This document shows, piece after piece, positions 12,723 to 24,680 of a DNA stretch of 64,000 bases. How positions within the stretch are numbered: position 1 is the first letter of the stretch; every line of letters begins with the position of its first letter. The position numbers and the translations under genes were made by a program. The notes below the pieces were generated by a model, which did no database searches, was not told where the DNA came from, and saw only the letters and a program-made list of their open reading frames with translations. The stretch is from positions 806,001-870,000 of the forward strand of contig JADNRY010000005.1 of NCBI GenBank assembly GCA_015501585.1, in the 5' to 3' direction. Source of the stretch: Rhodocollybia butyracea (taxonomy: Eukaryota > Basidiomycota > Agaricomycetes > Agaricales > Omphalotaceae).

Positions 12723-13485
12723 ATGTCTAATTTTCTAGCACGGGTAACTTCGCTGCTCCTCATATCACTGACCATTGTGTCAATAGTCCTCACCTCATTT
12801 CTGTTCATCTGGGTGCGTTTGCAGCAGGCCCAACAATATGTTACATTTCCAAGAGCATTTGAGAACTTGCAGCCGATAGGTAAACATCACAGTAAGTAAC
12901 ATATTAAATATACAATTCTTACGTGCACTTACTGTAAACCACTTCAAAGCATTCCTTGGTGAAGACTATCCAGAAAGCCTCTCGCTACAGCTTGACCAAC
13001 CCGTTGCAATGCACGTTGAGGAGAGTGTCCATTTCTCTCTTGACAATTCATCAAGGACAGCTTGGCTTGCTGCCTTGCCATTTGGAAACTCAATGGTCCG
13101 GTTGGGAGACATGCACCGTCCTTTTCTTGTTACCACATTCCATGAACAGCATTGTGTGCAGTATCTCGAGGGTGTCCTTACCGGTGTGGAGGTAAACTTG
13201 CATACTCACATCCATCACTGCCTCAATTACTTGCTGCAAATGACGCTGTGTGATGCAGACCTAACGCTGGAGCCAGGTGACTTCACAAAAAGAAATTTTA
13301 GTGAGGACAGAGAAGGAGAGATTCATATTTGTCGAGACTGGGAACCATTGTACAATGAGGCAACTGTGAACTGGATCGAATGGTATAAATTTATGAAGAC
13401 ACATGACACGGCTCGTATGTTGCATTCATCGGGTGATAAAGACAGAACTGACAGGCAAATACTACAGGTACTGACCACAATGTAA
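12723..13485 (+). CDS. UstYa-like protein (DUF3328), putative oxidase of peptide or other natural products
   Basis: A two-exon gene. Exon 1 (12723 to about 12891) encodes MSNFLARVTSLLLISLTIVS and further hydrophobic residues to IVLTSFLFIWVRLQQ, a typical N-terminal signal anchor, then FPRAFENLQPIGKHH. After an intron of about 60 bases the protein resumes at AFLGEDYPESLSLQL. The family hallmark HxxHC is present as FHEQHCVQYLEGV, followed by IHHCLNYLLQMTLCDADLTL, EPGDF and a C-terminal CRDWEPLYNEATVNWIEWY. Characterised ascomycete members (UstYa/UstYb in ustiloxin, CctO2-type in cyclochlorotine) perform oxidative cyclisation or hydroxylation in RiPP and other pathways. That supports an oxidase role here but not a specific product. 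All expected His and Cys residues are seen. A divergent relative is at 36.1-36.75 kb. No precursor gene was recognised nearby. Confidence 0.85.
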
Positions 13486-13545
13486 TCATAACATAAATGT
13501 TGCTAGCCACGGCACCATAGCTAGGTGATGAGTTTTATAGCACGG

Positions 13546-13764
13546 TATTGTTACGACCATAAGTTCGCGTAATGCGTAACGCCCACCCCTCGAACTTAGC
13601 TGTTTTGCAAAACATAATGCGTAACAGCACACTTTTTCGTCCTAATATGATAATTTTTTGCGGCCGGCTACGCCGGCATTACCATATATGATAAACGAAC
13701 TGACAAAAAAAAGTAAGTTCGCAGCGTAACGTGTAACACCCGCGAACTTATGGTTGTAACGATA
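13546..13764. mobile_element. Small inverted-repeat element (MITE-like), 219 bp
   Basis: The left end TATTGTTACGACCATAAGTT (13546-) continues into CGCG, and the right end (13741-13764) is its reverse complement with two mismatches in 24 positions (TATCGTTACAACC...). The outermost TA on each side fits a TA target duplication, as in Tc1/mariner-derived MITEs. Internal GCGTAATGCGTAACGCC-type motifs and CCGGCTACGCCGG are further palindromes. It has no coding capacity and lies about 60 bases past the UstYa-like gene stop. Confidence 0.65.
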
Positions 13765-13829
13765 CAGTACTATATTTCTGGTGTGGAGAGTATACTGTTC
13801 AAAAGTGGGAAAAATTACCCATTTCTGCA

Positions 13830-13975
13830 CATGTCATGCATCAGCAAAACGTGTATGCACGGGAAGCCGCTTTCCGGCACTGTACAGCGCTGGGGCCGCT
13901 GGGAGCCGCTGGAAACGGCTGTATGGTGCCTGACAACGGCCGCAGCTCACCCACGTTTTGCTGATGTGCTGTACA
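13830..13975. mobile_element. GC-rich inverted-repeat element, family copy 1
   Basis: CATCAGCAAAACGTG at 13839-13853 is matched exactly by its reverse complement at 13952-13966. The interior is rich in CCGCTG/CAGCGG motifs. A diverged second copy with the same ends and a similar right half is at 61201-61343. It is non-coding. Confidence 0.6.
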
Positions 13976-14987
13976 ACTTTGATCATGCACTGCACATTTC
14001 ACACACATAAGTCATACTTAGTATAATAATGAGTAATGAGTAGCAAAGAAGATAAAAGAAAGTAGCTACAACTTTGATCAAAATTATAGAAGTGTGTTTG
14101 GGATGTCTGATGCACTGTAAGCAGGTCAAAGTGACCAACTATAACTGTTACACCAAAAGGAACATAACTATTCAAGTAATGTCACTGGCCACTATATATG
14201 CCCATTATAGAAACTGTGGTAATCCTAGACTTACATGCACAACTTGGGGTGGCTTACATGTGAGCACCAAATAATAACAGGTGAAAAATTTGGCAAAGTT
14301 GTAATTCCTTATCTTTTTTCACTCATGAAAGAATATAGGAAGGAAGGAAGAAAGAACCAGCATAGTCCCATTGAGGAACAGCTGGGGCCTGTGCAACACA
14401 CATTGCGCCATATGTGTGCTGTGGATGGATGCAACCAATTCTGCTGTGGCAGTGTGAACTCAATCACCTGACACACAGAGTCAGCGGGGTAAACAACTTT
14501 TCTTATCAGGCTTCTGAAGCACTATATGAAGACCTCAATACTGAACAAGATTTCACCTCAGATTCAGATATCTTTTGTATGGAAGGACATGCAGAAGCTC
14601 CAGAGTTGAGACCCGAAGAAATGCCAGAGACTCTTGCAGACCCAGCCTGCAATAGCAAGCAAGCTTCAGAAGCCTGGGACACAAGTATCAGCTGGAATAC
14701 AGGAAAGCAAAAATCATGATCACCATCTATTGATTCACTGCCGGAGCCATTCTCCATTACCTTCTCACCTCAAATTACTACAAACAAGGCAACATCCAGC
14801 TCAAAAAAAAAAAATTGCAATGACAAGCCACATTCCACAGTTCCCTCAGCTACATGCTTGCATTGGAAAACTCTGAGGATGAGCCATGGAGTATCTTGAA
14901 CTTCGGGCTCAAAGTGATAAGAGGGAAGGAGAAGGAAATACAGGAGCAGGAGGACTGGGAAGAGCTCCATGATAGGGCCAACGATGA

Positions 14988-15261
14988 TGTTGGATATCAG
15001 CAGATATCAGTATCATTGTTATGATTGATCAAGCTCATAGTTATCTCACACTCATTATTGACACGTACTTACACGTACTTATTTCCTATCACCCCCATTA
15101 CCAGTATATAAGCAGTAGCTAGATATACGCTACCTCATCCGATTGCCCCTCTCTCAGTGCTGTAGGGGCAAACAGAATATATTGTGCTTTTCACTCTATT
15201 CTGCTGTTGTGCTATATATTATCCCGAGTGGTAATATTGTGTTCTATTTAATTATCCAACA
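14988..15261 (+). repeat. Left LTR of the miniature element
   Basis: 274 bp with TG..CA ends and a 9-bp terminal inverted repeat (TGTTGGATA/TATCCAACA). It contains a palindromic GATATCAGCAGATATC near the start and a TATATAAGCAG promoter-like box near 15102. Confidence 0.9.
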
Positions 15262-15869
15262 CAATCGGATCATAGCCAGTCTAGCAGGCTAGTAAAACAT
15301 AGTGCTATAGAAGGATTGAGGAACAGTCCCATCCTTATCGCCACTCGGAAGCTCATATGAGTTTTTACTCAAGTCACACGGCGTTGTGCACTTATTCACT
15401 CACTCACACTGTCCACGTCACCATCATCTATCATTGTCCATCAATCATTCACGGGTCAACATTTGATTGCGTATCAAATATTGTTGTTAAACTGTGTGTT
15501 TAACTAAAGTGTCAAGAGAACACTTATTGGGATCGAACTGTGTGTTTGATCAGAGCAGACCCATCGCGTTGGAGCACAAATTTAGTGTCAAATTGTGTAT
15601 TTGACAAGGGATTGGACATCGGACAAGCATCAGAGGCATGCTACCAGACAGACATACATTGTTGTTCATATCGTGAGTTGAACAGATCATTTCGAGACCA
15701 TTCATTGTATCAGATCATTTTTCCACGTCAAAGTGTTTTGCTTGAAAGTTAGCTACTATGTTGCACGCACACAAATTATTGGGTGGAGTTAATGCAGAAG
15801 TTGATTGATTGGTATATTGTTTACATTTGTTTTATTCTTTGTTCGACTAACTACAAGCTTGTGGGGAAG

Positions 15870-16144
15870 TGTTGGATATCAGCAGATATCAGTATCATTG
15901 TTATGATTGATCAAGCTCATAGTTATCTCACACTCATTATTGACATGTACTTACACGTACTTATTTCCTATCACCCCCATTACCAGTATATAAGCAGTAG
16001 CTAGATATACGCTACCTCATCCAATTGCCCCTCTCTCAGTGCTGTAGGGGGTAAACAGAATATATTGTGCTTTTCGCTTTATTCTGCCGTTGTGCTATAT
16101 ATTATCCTGAGTGGTAATATTGTGTTCTATTTTATTATCCAACA
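15870..16144 (+). repeat. Right LTR of the miniature element
   Basis: 275 bp, about 97 percent identical by eye to the left LTR. It is preceded by the polypurine tract GTGGGGAAG and followed by the target duplication GATGA. Confidence 0.9.
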
Positions 16145-17373
16145 GATGATGCATTTTCAAAGGAGATCAAGGCCTCCAGAGATGCAGATGAGAAATGTAA
16201 ATGGGCGGCAGAGCAGAAACATGAACAGCATGCAAGGGAGAAAGCTCATGAAATCAAAAGTGGGAAATGGAGTCCTGGAGGTATCAAGCGAAAGGTACAG
16301 TTCAATGCTTTTGAAGAACATCATCTGTTACTCATGTTCAGCAAATGAAAACTGAAAGCAAAGCCATTTTAAGGGACTCACCATCAAATGCAATTCAATG
16401 TTGCCAAACTCTCCCAGCCAGCATGAGAGATCAAGGCAAAAAATCCAAGCCAACTCACAAAAACCACAAGGGTGACCAAAAATCAATACACCACAACCTG
16501 CAACATACACCAATTGGTTCACATTGCTTGCATAGGCAGCTATCAAGGATGCTCAGGTGAAAACTGGAGGCTGGAGTTCTACAGAAATTGCAAAGGAGTT
16601 GAAGCAAGCTCATTCTTCAATCTTTGGCACCATAAGCAAAACAACAATTGGTGGCTGGATTGACCGCTCAGGTCCTAAACCATGCTGGAGTGCTGCTGCC
16701 TTGAAACAAGCTTGTGATGGAAACAACCCACAATACAATAGCAAGGGAAGGACTGGCATTCTTGTGAGTTGATAGCTCCACTGTTGAAAGACTTACTCAC
16801 CATTACATAAAGGCATCTTACCCAGAAGTCACTGAAGCAGCCAAGGTTCAACTTGCAAAAATCCATGCAGCGGGAGCTCAGATCTCAGTGGTGACAGTGC
16901 GTGGAATTCTGTTGGTGACAATCATGGTCATGGCTCCCAAGATTCTGGAACAAGAATTCTCAGATGGCTCCAAGTTCTGCACTTTAGAGGTGTTTGTTTG
17001 AAACTGGCTTCACTCCCAGATGAACTGGTCAGTCCATAAAGCTACCCATGCCACACAGAAACTGCCAAAGGACTGGGAGGAGCAATGTATATGGTCAGCA
17101 TTTTGGAAAGCATACTTAATCAAGGAATATAATAACATACCACCAGAGCTGTTTATCAATGCTGACCAGACCCAATTGCTTTATGTGCCAGGGAACAAAA
17201 TGACATGGGCGGAGACAGGTTCAAGACAGGTTTCAACTTTCAGTACTTGGAGCAGAGGAAAAGAATGCATTCATGGTATTAGGCCTAAAATTGGCCTAAG
17301 GTGTGTAACCATACATTTTGACATTTTGTACGTGTTATACAATGCAATAAGAAAGTTATATGGAGCCTGAGCA

Positions 17374-18840
17374 TGATAGCTGTTGCCGAGGCAAAGAACT
17401 TAACAATAATACTCAGTGAGCTGTGAAGGTATGCCCACAAGCATAGCTTAGAGCCAAGCTAGTGAGGATACCTGGGCTGCCCAGAGATGTTAATGCTAGA
17501 TCATCAATCTAGTTATACCCAAGAGTGTATACTCTCTAAACTACAGGATATCTTGAAGTGGGATAAGTACCACTAAGTCAATATGTTACTTGAGGGAAGG
17601 ATTTATGAGGGAAGGCATCCCTCGCACTAAGACCCCCAATAGGCTATGTTAAGATGAGGACTTTACAGTCCGTAACATTGGATCAGAACAATCCCGAGGT
17701 AACCATAGAGGTCTACTTGCGGCACTGGTTGTATCTGTGAAAGCAGTGGAAACATGCTTAGTGATTCCACAGAAAGCTACGTGCCAGGATAGCCTTGGCT
17801 AATCAAAACATTTGATCTTAGAAATCATACATGGGAAGTCTTGTCCATTAAAGCTGACTATCAGGAATCACTTGTAGGCACTCAGCACAGTTGCTCAAGG
17901 CTATCATAAGTGGTTTTGTTAGGAAGCTAGACACCAGGGCTTCTCAAGAGAATGTTAATTACACTCAGGATGGACAGAACTATCTGAGGAGTAGAATGAA
18001 AGTCACCCAAGGGAAACTGGGCGGCAAGTGGTCACAAAGTGTTAAGGTACTCCTGACCCCAGAGAATTGTGGAGTAATTGGAGGAACCTTCAAGTTCAGA
18101 TCAAAACACTCTAAAACTATGTTAATCCTCATGAAATTATATTTTATCTCTGTTATATACCCAAGAATGGACTATTTCTTTATTGTGTGTACCATATATA
18201 GGCTGGAGTTTCCTTTCCAAGCCAGATTCCTCTGTTCCACTCTCTCTCTCCGTACCTGTTTCATCTATTTTTTGTATTATTGAACTCTCTCTACTCAGTA
18301 TATAAGCCAGACATATTTATTCAATAAAACAAGTTTCTTGCCCTCAACTTGACTGCTAAGACCAGTGCTCTGTAGAACATCCCCTTGGGATTAGTAGCAT
18401 GAGGCCTCCTGACTTGGTTATCTTTAGAAAGTAACTAACTTCATGCACTTCACAAAGCCAATTTATATCTTGATTGAATTTAAGTGTGTAGAGTTCCCTT
18501 GAACTCCAGATCAACCCAAATCTAGTTGCTTCCTTGGAGGGGACGGCTTCTAGTAAGGAATTATTTGGCTCCAGAGTGAGGGTTCCTTAGTTGACTTCTT
18601 TAGGAAGTTAGACAAGCCACTAAGATTGTGGTACAAAGTCCTAGTGATTAAGTTCACTCACAATATTGTAGCCTGGCCCAGAGTTTGGTTGGGGACTTTA
18701 CAGCATCACAGCAGCTAGTGCCAGAGTTTGCCTAGAGTTGTTGACAAACCTTGAGATTACTATTCTAGCTAGAGCCAGAGTTTGCCTAGGAGAATCTTAG
18801 TTTCATTGTATTGGTTTTGGTTTTGATTATTTGATTTGGA
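17374..18840 (+). repeat. Long LTR copy A (plus orientation), truncated at its 3' end
   Basis: This begins TGATAGCTGTTGCCGAG and matches, in inverted orientation, the region 26580-28096. Shared blocks include TGCCCACAAGC, TGCCCAGAGA.TTA..CTAGAT, GAAGTGGGAT.AGT, CCAGAGTGAGGGTTCC and AGCCAGAGTTTGCC. It stops near 18840, lacking about the last 330 bases present in copy B, and abuts an inverted LTR fragment. It lies inside the DDE transposon remnant. Confidence 0.65.
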
Positions 18841-18841
18841 C

Positions 18842-19390
18842 ACTAATTGGCTTGGTTTGTACTGGTATGTGAAAGGCGCTAGAAAACAACATACCAAATA
18901 CAAGACCCGGGGCGTGCCTAACCAGACTATCAATTTATTTAAAGGGAGTGAGGCTGGGTTGTCAAAGATTGTAACGCCTCCACTTCTGCCTACCCCCTTC
19001 ACCATTCTGATAACAGCCGGCCACGCCCTACGCGCGCGGCCCAATTCCTTTGGTGTTGTACGCCAATTACCTTATCTTATCAATTGATAAGATATTATTT
19101 CTATTTCTATTCAGTTTGTCTACTTAAGTACCGTACAATTAGCTAATTATGCTAGTTCTTTCGCACCTTGAGTACACAATTGCATAGCTTTTGTAGTGTT
19201 CATGCGTGCGACCTAAGGACTCTGGCCACCGGCCCTTACAAAGATTCCCCAAAGAAAGTTAAGATAACAAATGTAAGATGATACACCAGCCAGTGTAGTG
19301 AAACAACTGAACTAGCATAGACTATTGTCTAAGTTGTGCGCGTATGTCTGACTGAAAACTCAACTGCTATTAGGTAGAACACCTGCATAA
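18842..19390 (-). repeat. LTR fragment, probable remains of the gypsy 3' LTR
   Basis: AATTGGCTTGGTTTGTACTG, GTGAAAGGCGCTA.AAAACAAC and CCTAACCAGACTATCAA..T, with TTAAAGGGAG.GAGGCTGGG, are shared in direct orientation with 26305-26428. AAAGATTCCCCA and the following bases (19240-19390) match 26420-26560. It corresponds to the end of the LTR, with an insertion of about 260 bases (18980-19240) not present in copy B. Confidence 0.6.
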
Positions 19391-19909
19391 ACAAGCTTTT
19401 AGGTCACTTTGCTGGCATTCTAAATATGGTAATAAAACAGCTTTGACCTCAGCTATTGCTGTAATTTTGCTTCAGGGACCTATTATATATGTAAAGATAC
19501 TATTTACACTCTTATAGGGCGGAATATCCATGTAGAAGCAGGCTTTTTAGGTCGCTTTTACTGTTTTAATGGCATTACCCAATTTGGTAATGCTCAGCCA
19601 GCTTTGACTGAACATCATCTAGATTTTTTGATGCAATCCATCCCCTTATGGTGCCTAATCCACCTTGGAGTAGTGCTCAAATATTAATACATTATATATA
19701 GTCTTTTTTGGGCTAGCTACCATCCCAGAAATTGCCTAAATAGGCCCGTAAATAACCTATTTTTGTCCAGCCACCCAAAAGCTGCAACAAACGAGTCACA
19801 TGACCTCGTCAAATGTAAACACAGAGGGATTAAAATGCCCCTACACTCTTACTGTACAGTAGCTTACTGGGTTTATTATCATAATCTCCACAACAGATAC
19901 TGGGGGTAT
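19391..19909. other. Gap between LTR fragment and RNase H; integrase expected but absent
   Basis: About 520 AT-rich bases with short repeats (tttaggtcactttgctggcat / tttaggtcgcttttactgttttaatggcat). In a complete gypsy element the integrase and the LTR start would follow here; no HHCC or DDE integrase motif is seen on either strand. Confidence 0.4.
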
Positions 19910-20794
19910 TTAAATAATGCTACTGCAATGGGTGGTTATACTTTTGATATAACAAATATCAAAGTCAAATCTGGATAGATATTCCATCCAGCATGCTTGA
20001 CAACTTGAAAGCTTCCTTTGTGTAAGGAAGAATTCTAATGCTTTGTGGTCAGTGACCACATGGATACAATATCCAAGAACTTTATCTTCCCATTTGAGAA
20101 GAGCTTCGAGGATTGCAAGAGTCTCCAATTCAAAGACTCTATAATTATGCTGTGCAGCCGTGAATTTGCAAGACATAAATCCTGCAGGTCTACATGTCTG
20201 CCAACTAGGGCCTTGGCTGTACATACTTCTGACTCCTGATACGGAGGCATCACAGATGACCCATATTGGTTCATCTGTACTTGGATTGATTGGCTTCAGT
20301 ATTGGAGCCTTAGATGCTAAACATTTAATGTTTTGAAAACACACTTTGTGTGTTGGCATCCATATGAACAGAACATTGTTCCATACCATAATTGAAAGTG
20401 GTCCAGTGAACTGGGCTACTTTGGGCATGTATGGTGCAATGTACTGTACAAGTCCCAGAAAGTGCTGTACATCATTGTACATGCACAGGGTTTGCCATTT
20501 GTGAATTCTTGACATCTTATCGGTATCCACATGGATACCTTTATTGTCTATAACATGCCCAAGGCGGTCTACAGACTTGGAGTAAAGCTCACACTTTGCT
20601 CCCCTTAGAAACAAATGATGTTTCCTGAGTCTTGCTAATATGTCTCTGATGTGCTTCTCATGCTCTTCAAGTGTATTACTAAAGACGAATATATTGTCTA
20701 AATAAGCATGGACATATTGTCCAATAGTGTCATGAAAGATGTAGGTCATTAATTGTTGGAAAGTGGCAGGAGCATTACAGTCTCCCATCATCAT
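19910..20794 (-). pseudogene. Gypsy reverse transcriptase (3' part) and RNase H fragment
   Basis: This is the longest open piece of the gypsy pol (294 codons). It opens with MMMGDCNAPATFQQLMTYIF and carries the catalytic box as YLDN instead of YLDD, then LGHVIDNKGIHVD, FLGLVQYIAPYMP and the RNase H core WVICDASVSGVRS and HVVTDHKALEFFLTQRKLSS. The upstream RT fingers lie at about 20880-21144 in another frame. The D-to-N change and frameshifts argue against activity. Confidence 0.8.
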
Positions 20795-23700
20795 GACATT
20801 GCTAATGAATGTCCCAAAGATGCATGCAAATGCAGTCTTCCATACATCTCCAGGCTCAGTTCAAGTCTGTTCATATGCATCACTGAGGTCGATCTTAGAT
20901 CAATACTTATGTTTGGCAACATCTGTATGATGTTGTCTTGGTCTGGGAAAGGAGTTACATCCTTTACCGTGTTAGCATTATGCTGACGATAGTCAATAAT
21001 GGTATGAAGAGTACCATTTTTCTTTGGGATGCAAAGCATCAGAGCTGCTTGTAGAACAGCTTGTTGAGTCCACCAGTTAGCACTGGTGTATTTCTCAAGC
21101 TTATCACTAAGCTGAGTCTTAAGATGATCTGGGCATCTTGACATATAGTAGTTATACTTATGCTGTTTGTCAATGAGATTAATCTGATGATTAATTTCTC
21201 AAAATTGTGGGAGTACCAGTGGTACTCCTCCTAGGATGTCCATATGCTCGTGTATAATACAAGCGCGGAGCAAAGGTATTTGCTCATCAGTATACAGACC
21301 TCGCTCTGGTAGAGCCAAGAAGTCCATATGTCTTCCTCTTGGATGGTGTTTAATACTTCATGCTCATCATCTGCATGACCATGAGCATAGAGTTCTTTGA
21401 ACTCTATGTTGTCAAGTGGGAATTTCCACACTTTGACTCAAATTGGTCTCCTTCATCTTTGATGAGAGTTGGATCGAGATTTACTTCTCAGTCTTTTGCG
21501 ATTAGTACTCATTGGAACTTGATCTTTAGATCTTGTTTGTCTTGAGTTACTATCTGGGATGGTTATGTATTCATAACTCATCCCTGTATCATGATTATCC
21601 TGATTACTACAAGCAATGAAGCAAACAACAATCTTAGTTTGATGCCGTGCTTACACATAAATTGCATACCTAGGATAGTGTCGGATCTATCGACATTAAT
21701 AATGTTGTAGTATACTTTATTGTCTATACCTTCATAGGAGATATGTATGTTTGTGCCAAAATTAAATTTGGCTTTACTTCCTACAGTTCCTAACTGTAAT
21801 GAATGTTGGTCCGCCAATTGGTGGACTTTGATGTTTGCTAATCAAACAAACACAGGGCTTAAAGCCTCAATTGTGCAGCCAGAGTCAAATAGCATGAATG
21901 CTTTGACTCCTGCAATTTCAATGATTGCCATCATAAGACAGCAATTTTGGACTGGACCTTGGTCAGGTCTGGTCATAAGTCTACTAGACTTACAAATGCC
22001 TTCACCTGTATTGGATTTAGGCTCTTCATTAGGCGTGTCAATAACCACCATACAATCAGTGTCATCCAGTTGTATCTGGTGGCTTTGAGGATCAAGGGAC
22101 AAGAACATGTCATTGTCCCAGTCATCCTCTAGGCATACTGCCAGTCCACAGTCCTCTAGAGGATTGTTTTCAATGTACAGATCATGAATATGACCCAAGT
22201 ACTCTTGGAAGTCATTGGTGTCATCATATAGATGACTGACATATTCATCTTCATATGTCTCAAGGAAATATTCTCCTTCAGACTTGTCCTCGTCTTCATC
22301 CTTGTTGGGTTGAAGTGCTGGAGGATGTTCAAGATCCTCTTTGAGATTCTCATGTGGATTGACATCTTGACTAGCTGATTCCAGCTCGTCTTCCTGAATG
22401 GCATACAACCAAGGTTTTCCATGCCTTTCACACATTGGGTCATTCGCGAAATGACCTGGCTTGCATAGTTTCCTAGAAACTGCTTCTTCTTTAGACGGTG
22501 TCTTTGACACTTGTCCTGTTCCATGGAAAGAGTTACCAAATTTAACTGGTCTCTTTCCTTTGCTAGTATATTTTACTAGCTGTACTCTTTGTTGGGTTTT
22601 TGGTACTGCTGATGTAGTATACATTCTAGCAGGAGAAGTACTTGCTTCTCGTTCCACAATAGTGCACTTTGCGACATATTTTGAGCTCGGTGTGCTCGTT
22701 TTTTGCTTGCCTGACACATAGTAATCATGTAGTGTGCAATTATCTTCAATGCATGTAACCGCTTTGACAATAGTCTTAAATTTTGTGTATTCAGGGATTA
22801 TTCCCCTGTCTATAAGTATTTCAAGGATTGACATAGGCAATCCTTTAACGAAACACATTTTCATATCATATGAATGTGGTGGATGTTGCATCCTTGATGC
22901 CCATTGTACTAAGGTCAAGTGATAATCTCATACTCCCTTAATAGGTGAGTAAGTGATTGACTCAAACTGCTGAGCAGCTTGATGAATTGTAGATGCTTGA
23001 ATGCATCTATCGAATAAGCCAATAATGGCTTCTTCACTGGTCCACTTAATTGTGGTCCTGTGTGCACCAACAACTTTGTCGTTGTACCAATCTAAGGCTT
23101 TTTCTTTTAGAAACATGCCTAAGTTTTGCAATCTTGTGCTATGGCTGGACTGCAATAGCGGTGTGCTACGAACCATCGAAGAAGTGACAATAGCCACCTT
23201 TCAAATACCTCTACATTGGGAGTACCTTCGTAACTCTCCAGTGATGGTACTTTGATATCCTTTACTCCCTCCAATGGAGGAAGTGCAGTGCCTACGTGTT
23301 CATGTATCTGCTTTCTGTACACTTTGTGTACTTGGTGTTGCCACAGTTTGCGATGATCATTGTCTGCAGTTTTTGCTTGAAGTTGTGATGCTACTTTTCG
23401 TTGCATCTTCTTTTTCTTGCTACTACTGAATTTCTCAGTAGGTTGGAGAATATCTCCAATCCACAATTCATTTGACAAATCTGTGACATCCAAATTGGTA
23501 TCATTTTGGGATGAATCATCATCCCATGGTGTGCTTCAACAATTATTATCATTGTTGCGTTTGTGCTCATCTCCGCTGGAGTCTGAGCTGCCATCACTGT
23601 TTTCGGGTGCTCCTGGAGCTCCTCTCGTAGGTGTTTTTTGAGGTGGTCCTCCCCTCACTTTTAGAAGGACCTGCATATTGCAAACTATCTTGTTCAGGTG

Positions 23701-24680
23701 TGTTGAATTTATCAACTGGAAGTCCATCCATGTTGAACCCAACCATTTGGTCTGGAAAGAATTCTGAAGCTTTTCTGGTTTCTCGGAAACTCTTATTGCA
23801 CAAGCATTGCATTGCTACGCAGCTAGTCCATTCATAGGCTATGCCTGTGTCTGGGTCAATGTTGACCTTAGTCAGTGTGTTTTCCCCAGTTATTATAACT
23901 GGGACTGCTGTCACGACAGGTGTAGTTGTCTTGACAGTTTTATGTTTCATAGCAGAGATTGATTCTTCTGCTTTAATAACCACATTGTGGTTAATCAGAT
24001 TAGGTTCTCTTTTTGGGAGGTCCTTTGGTTTGTTCCTTTTAGGAACTTGCATTGGTGTTTGGTTTAAACCAAAATGCTCTAATAGCTCTGTGAGAGTATC
24101 ACTTTTGTTACCTGGGTTGTCTGGGCTTTCAGTGCTTTTCATTTGCGCTGGTAAGATCACCGCGCCGAATGCTTCCATTTTCACATTAGCTTTATCGTCC
24201 ACAACTGTGGACTGTATGTTTATAGGTGTTGACAGTATTGCCAATGGTCCGAATGCTTTACTAAGGTCATTTGTAAGCTGTGCAGCAGAGTCAGATATAA
24301 TTTTTGGCTCTTTGAACATGAAGTCATTTGACTTTGGTGTTGTAGCCCTAGATTTTGGCGGTACCAGGAGTGACCTAGGTCCTCTCGGTGCTGGAGAAGT
24401 TTGCCCAGTGTGACTTTGTCTCACTATTGGCATTGATACGCCAGCTATCTGGCCAGGTCTGTATAATCTAGATCTTGCTGTTTGAGCATATCTGGAGTGT
24501 ACAAAGGGATACCTAGGGCTATAGTGAGTCCCAAACTGTTAGCCAAAGCTAATGGCAGTCTATTGTACCCATTGAGTTGCATTGTGGATGGTATTTGTAC
24601 TTGCCACACTTTGTACTCAGCCAAAGTCCATGCAAACAGACAAAACCTAGGAAATACAAAATCTAGGAAATACTAGTGTC

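Larger units (their letters stand above)
14988..16144 (+). mobile_element. Miniature LTR retrotransposon (TRIM-like), 1157 bp, with 5-bp target duplication
   Basis: Two direct repeats, 14988-15261 (274 bp) and 15870-16144 (275 bp), both begin TGTTGGATATC and end TATCCAACA and differ at only about nine positions. GATGA flanks the element on both sides (14983-14987 and 16145-16149). The 608-bp interior has no recognisable gag or pol. It begins CAATCGGATCATAGCC, similar to tRNA-iMet-type primer sites (TGGTATCAGAGCC), and ends in a purine tract GTGGGGAAG right before the second LTR. Both LTRs carry a TATATAAG box. These are all the parts of a non-autonomous LTR element needing enzymes from elsewhere. 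Confidence 0.9.
14074..17370 (+). pseudogene. Decayed DDE-superfamily transposon, interrupted by a miniature LTR element
   Basis: Fragments in all three plus frames read as a degraded transposase. Near the 3' end come WSVHKATHATQKLPKDWEEQ, IPPELFINADQTQLLYVPG, NKMTWAETGSRQVS and related text. The NADQT..YVPG..TW...GSKQV pattern is typical of the DDE_1-type endonucleases common in agaricomycete genomes. Upstream, KTGGWSSTEIAKELKQAHSS and TTIGGWIDRSGPKPCWS resemble the helix-turn-helix part. The reading frame is cut at 14983-14987 by a 1157-bp LTR element, and ...ELHDRAND reads straight into DAFSKEIKASRDADEK when that element and one target copy are removed. Further stops and frameshifts remain, so the gene is dead. 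The right end is truncated at 17373 by LTR copy A. A short inverted piece of its 5' region lies near 32350-32440. Confidence 0.7.

Noticed and set aside
21947..24413. Plus-strand open frames in the gypsy region (for example 23841-24413)
   Set aside because: They lie opposite the minus-strand gag and protease reading and show no independent domain.
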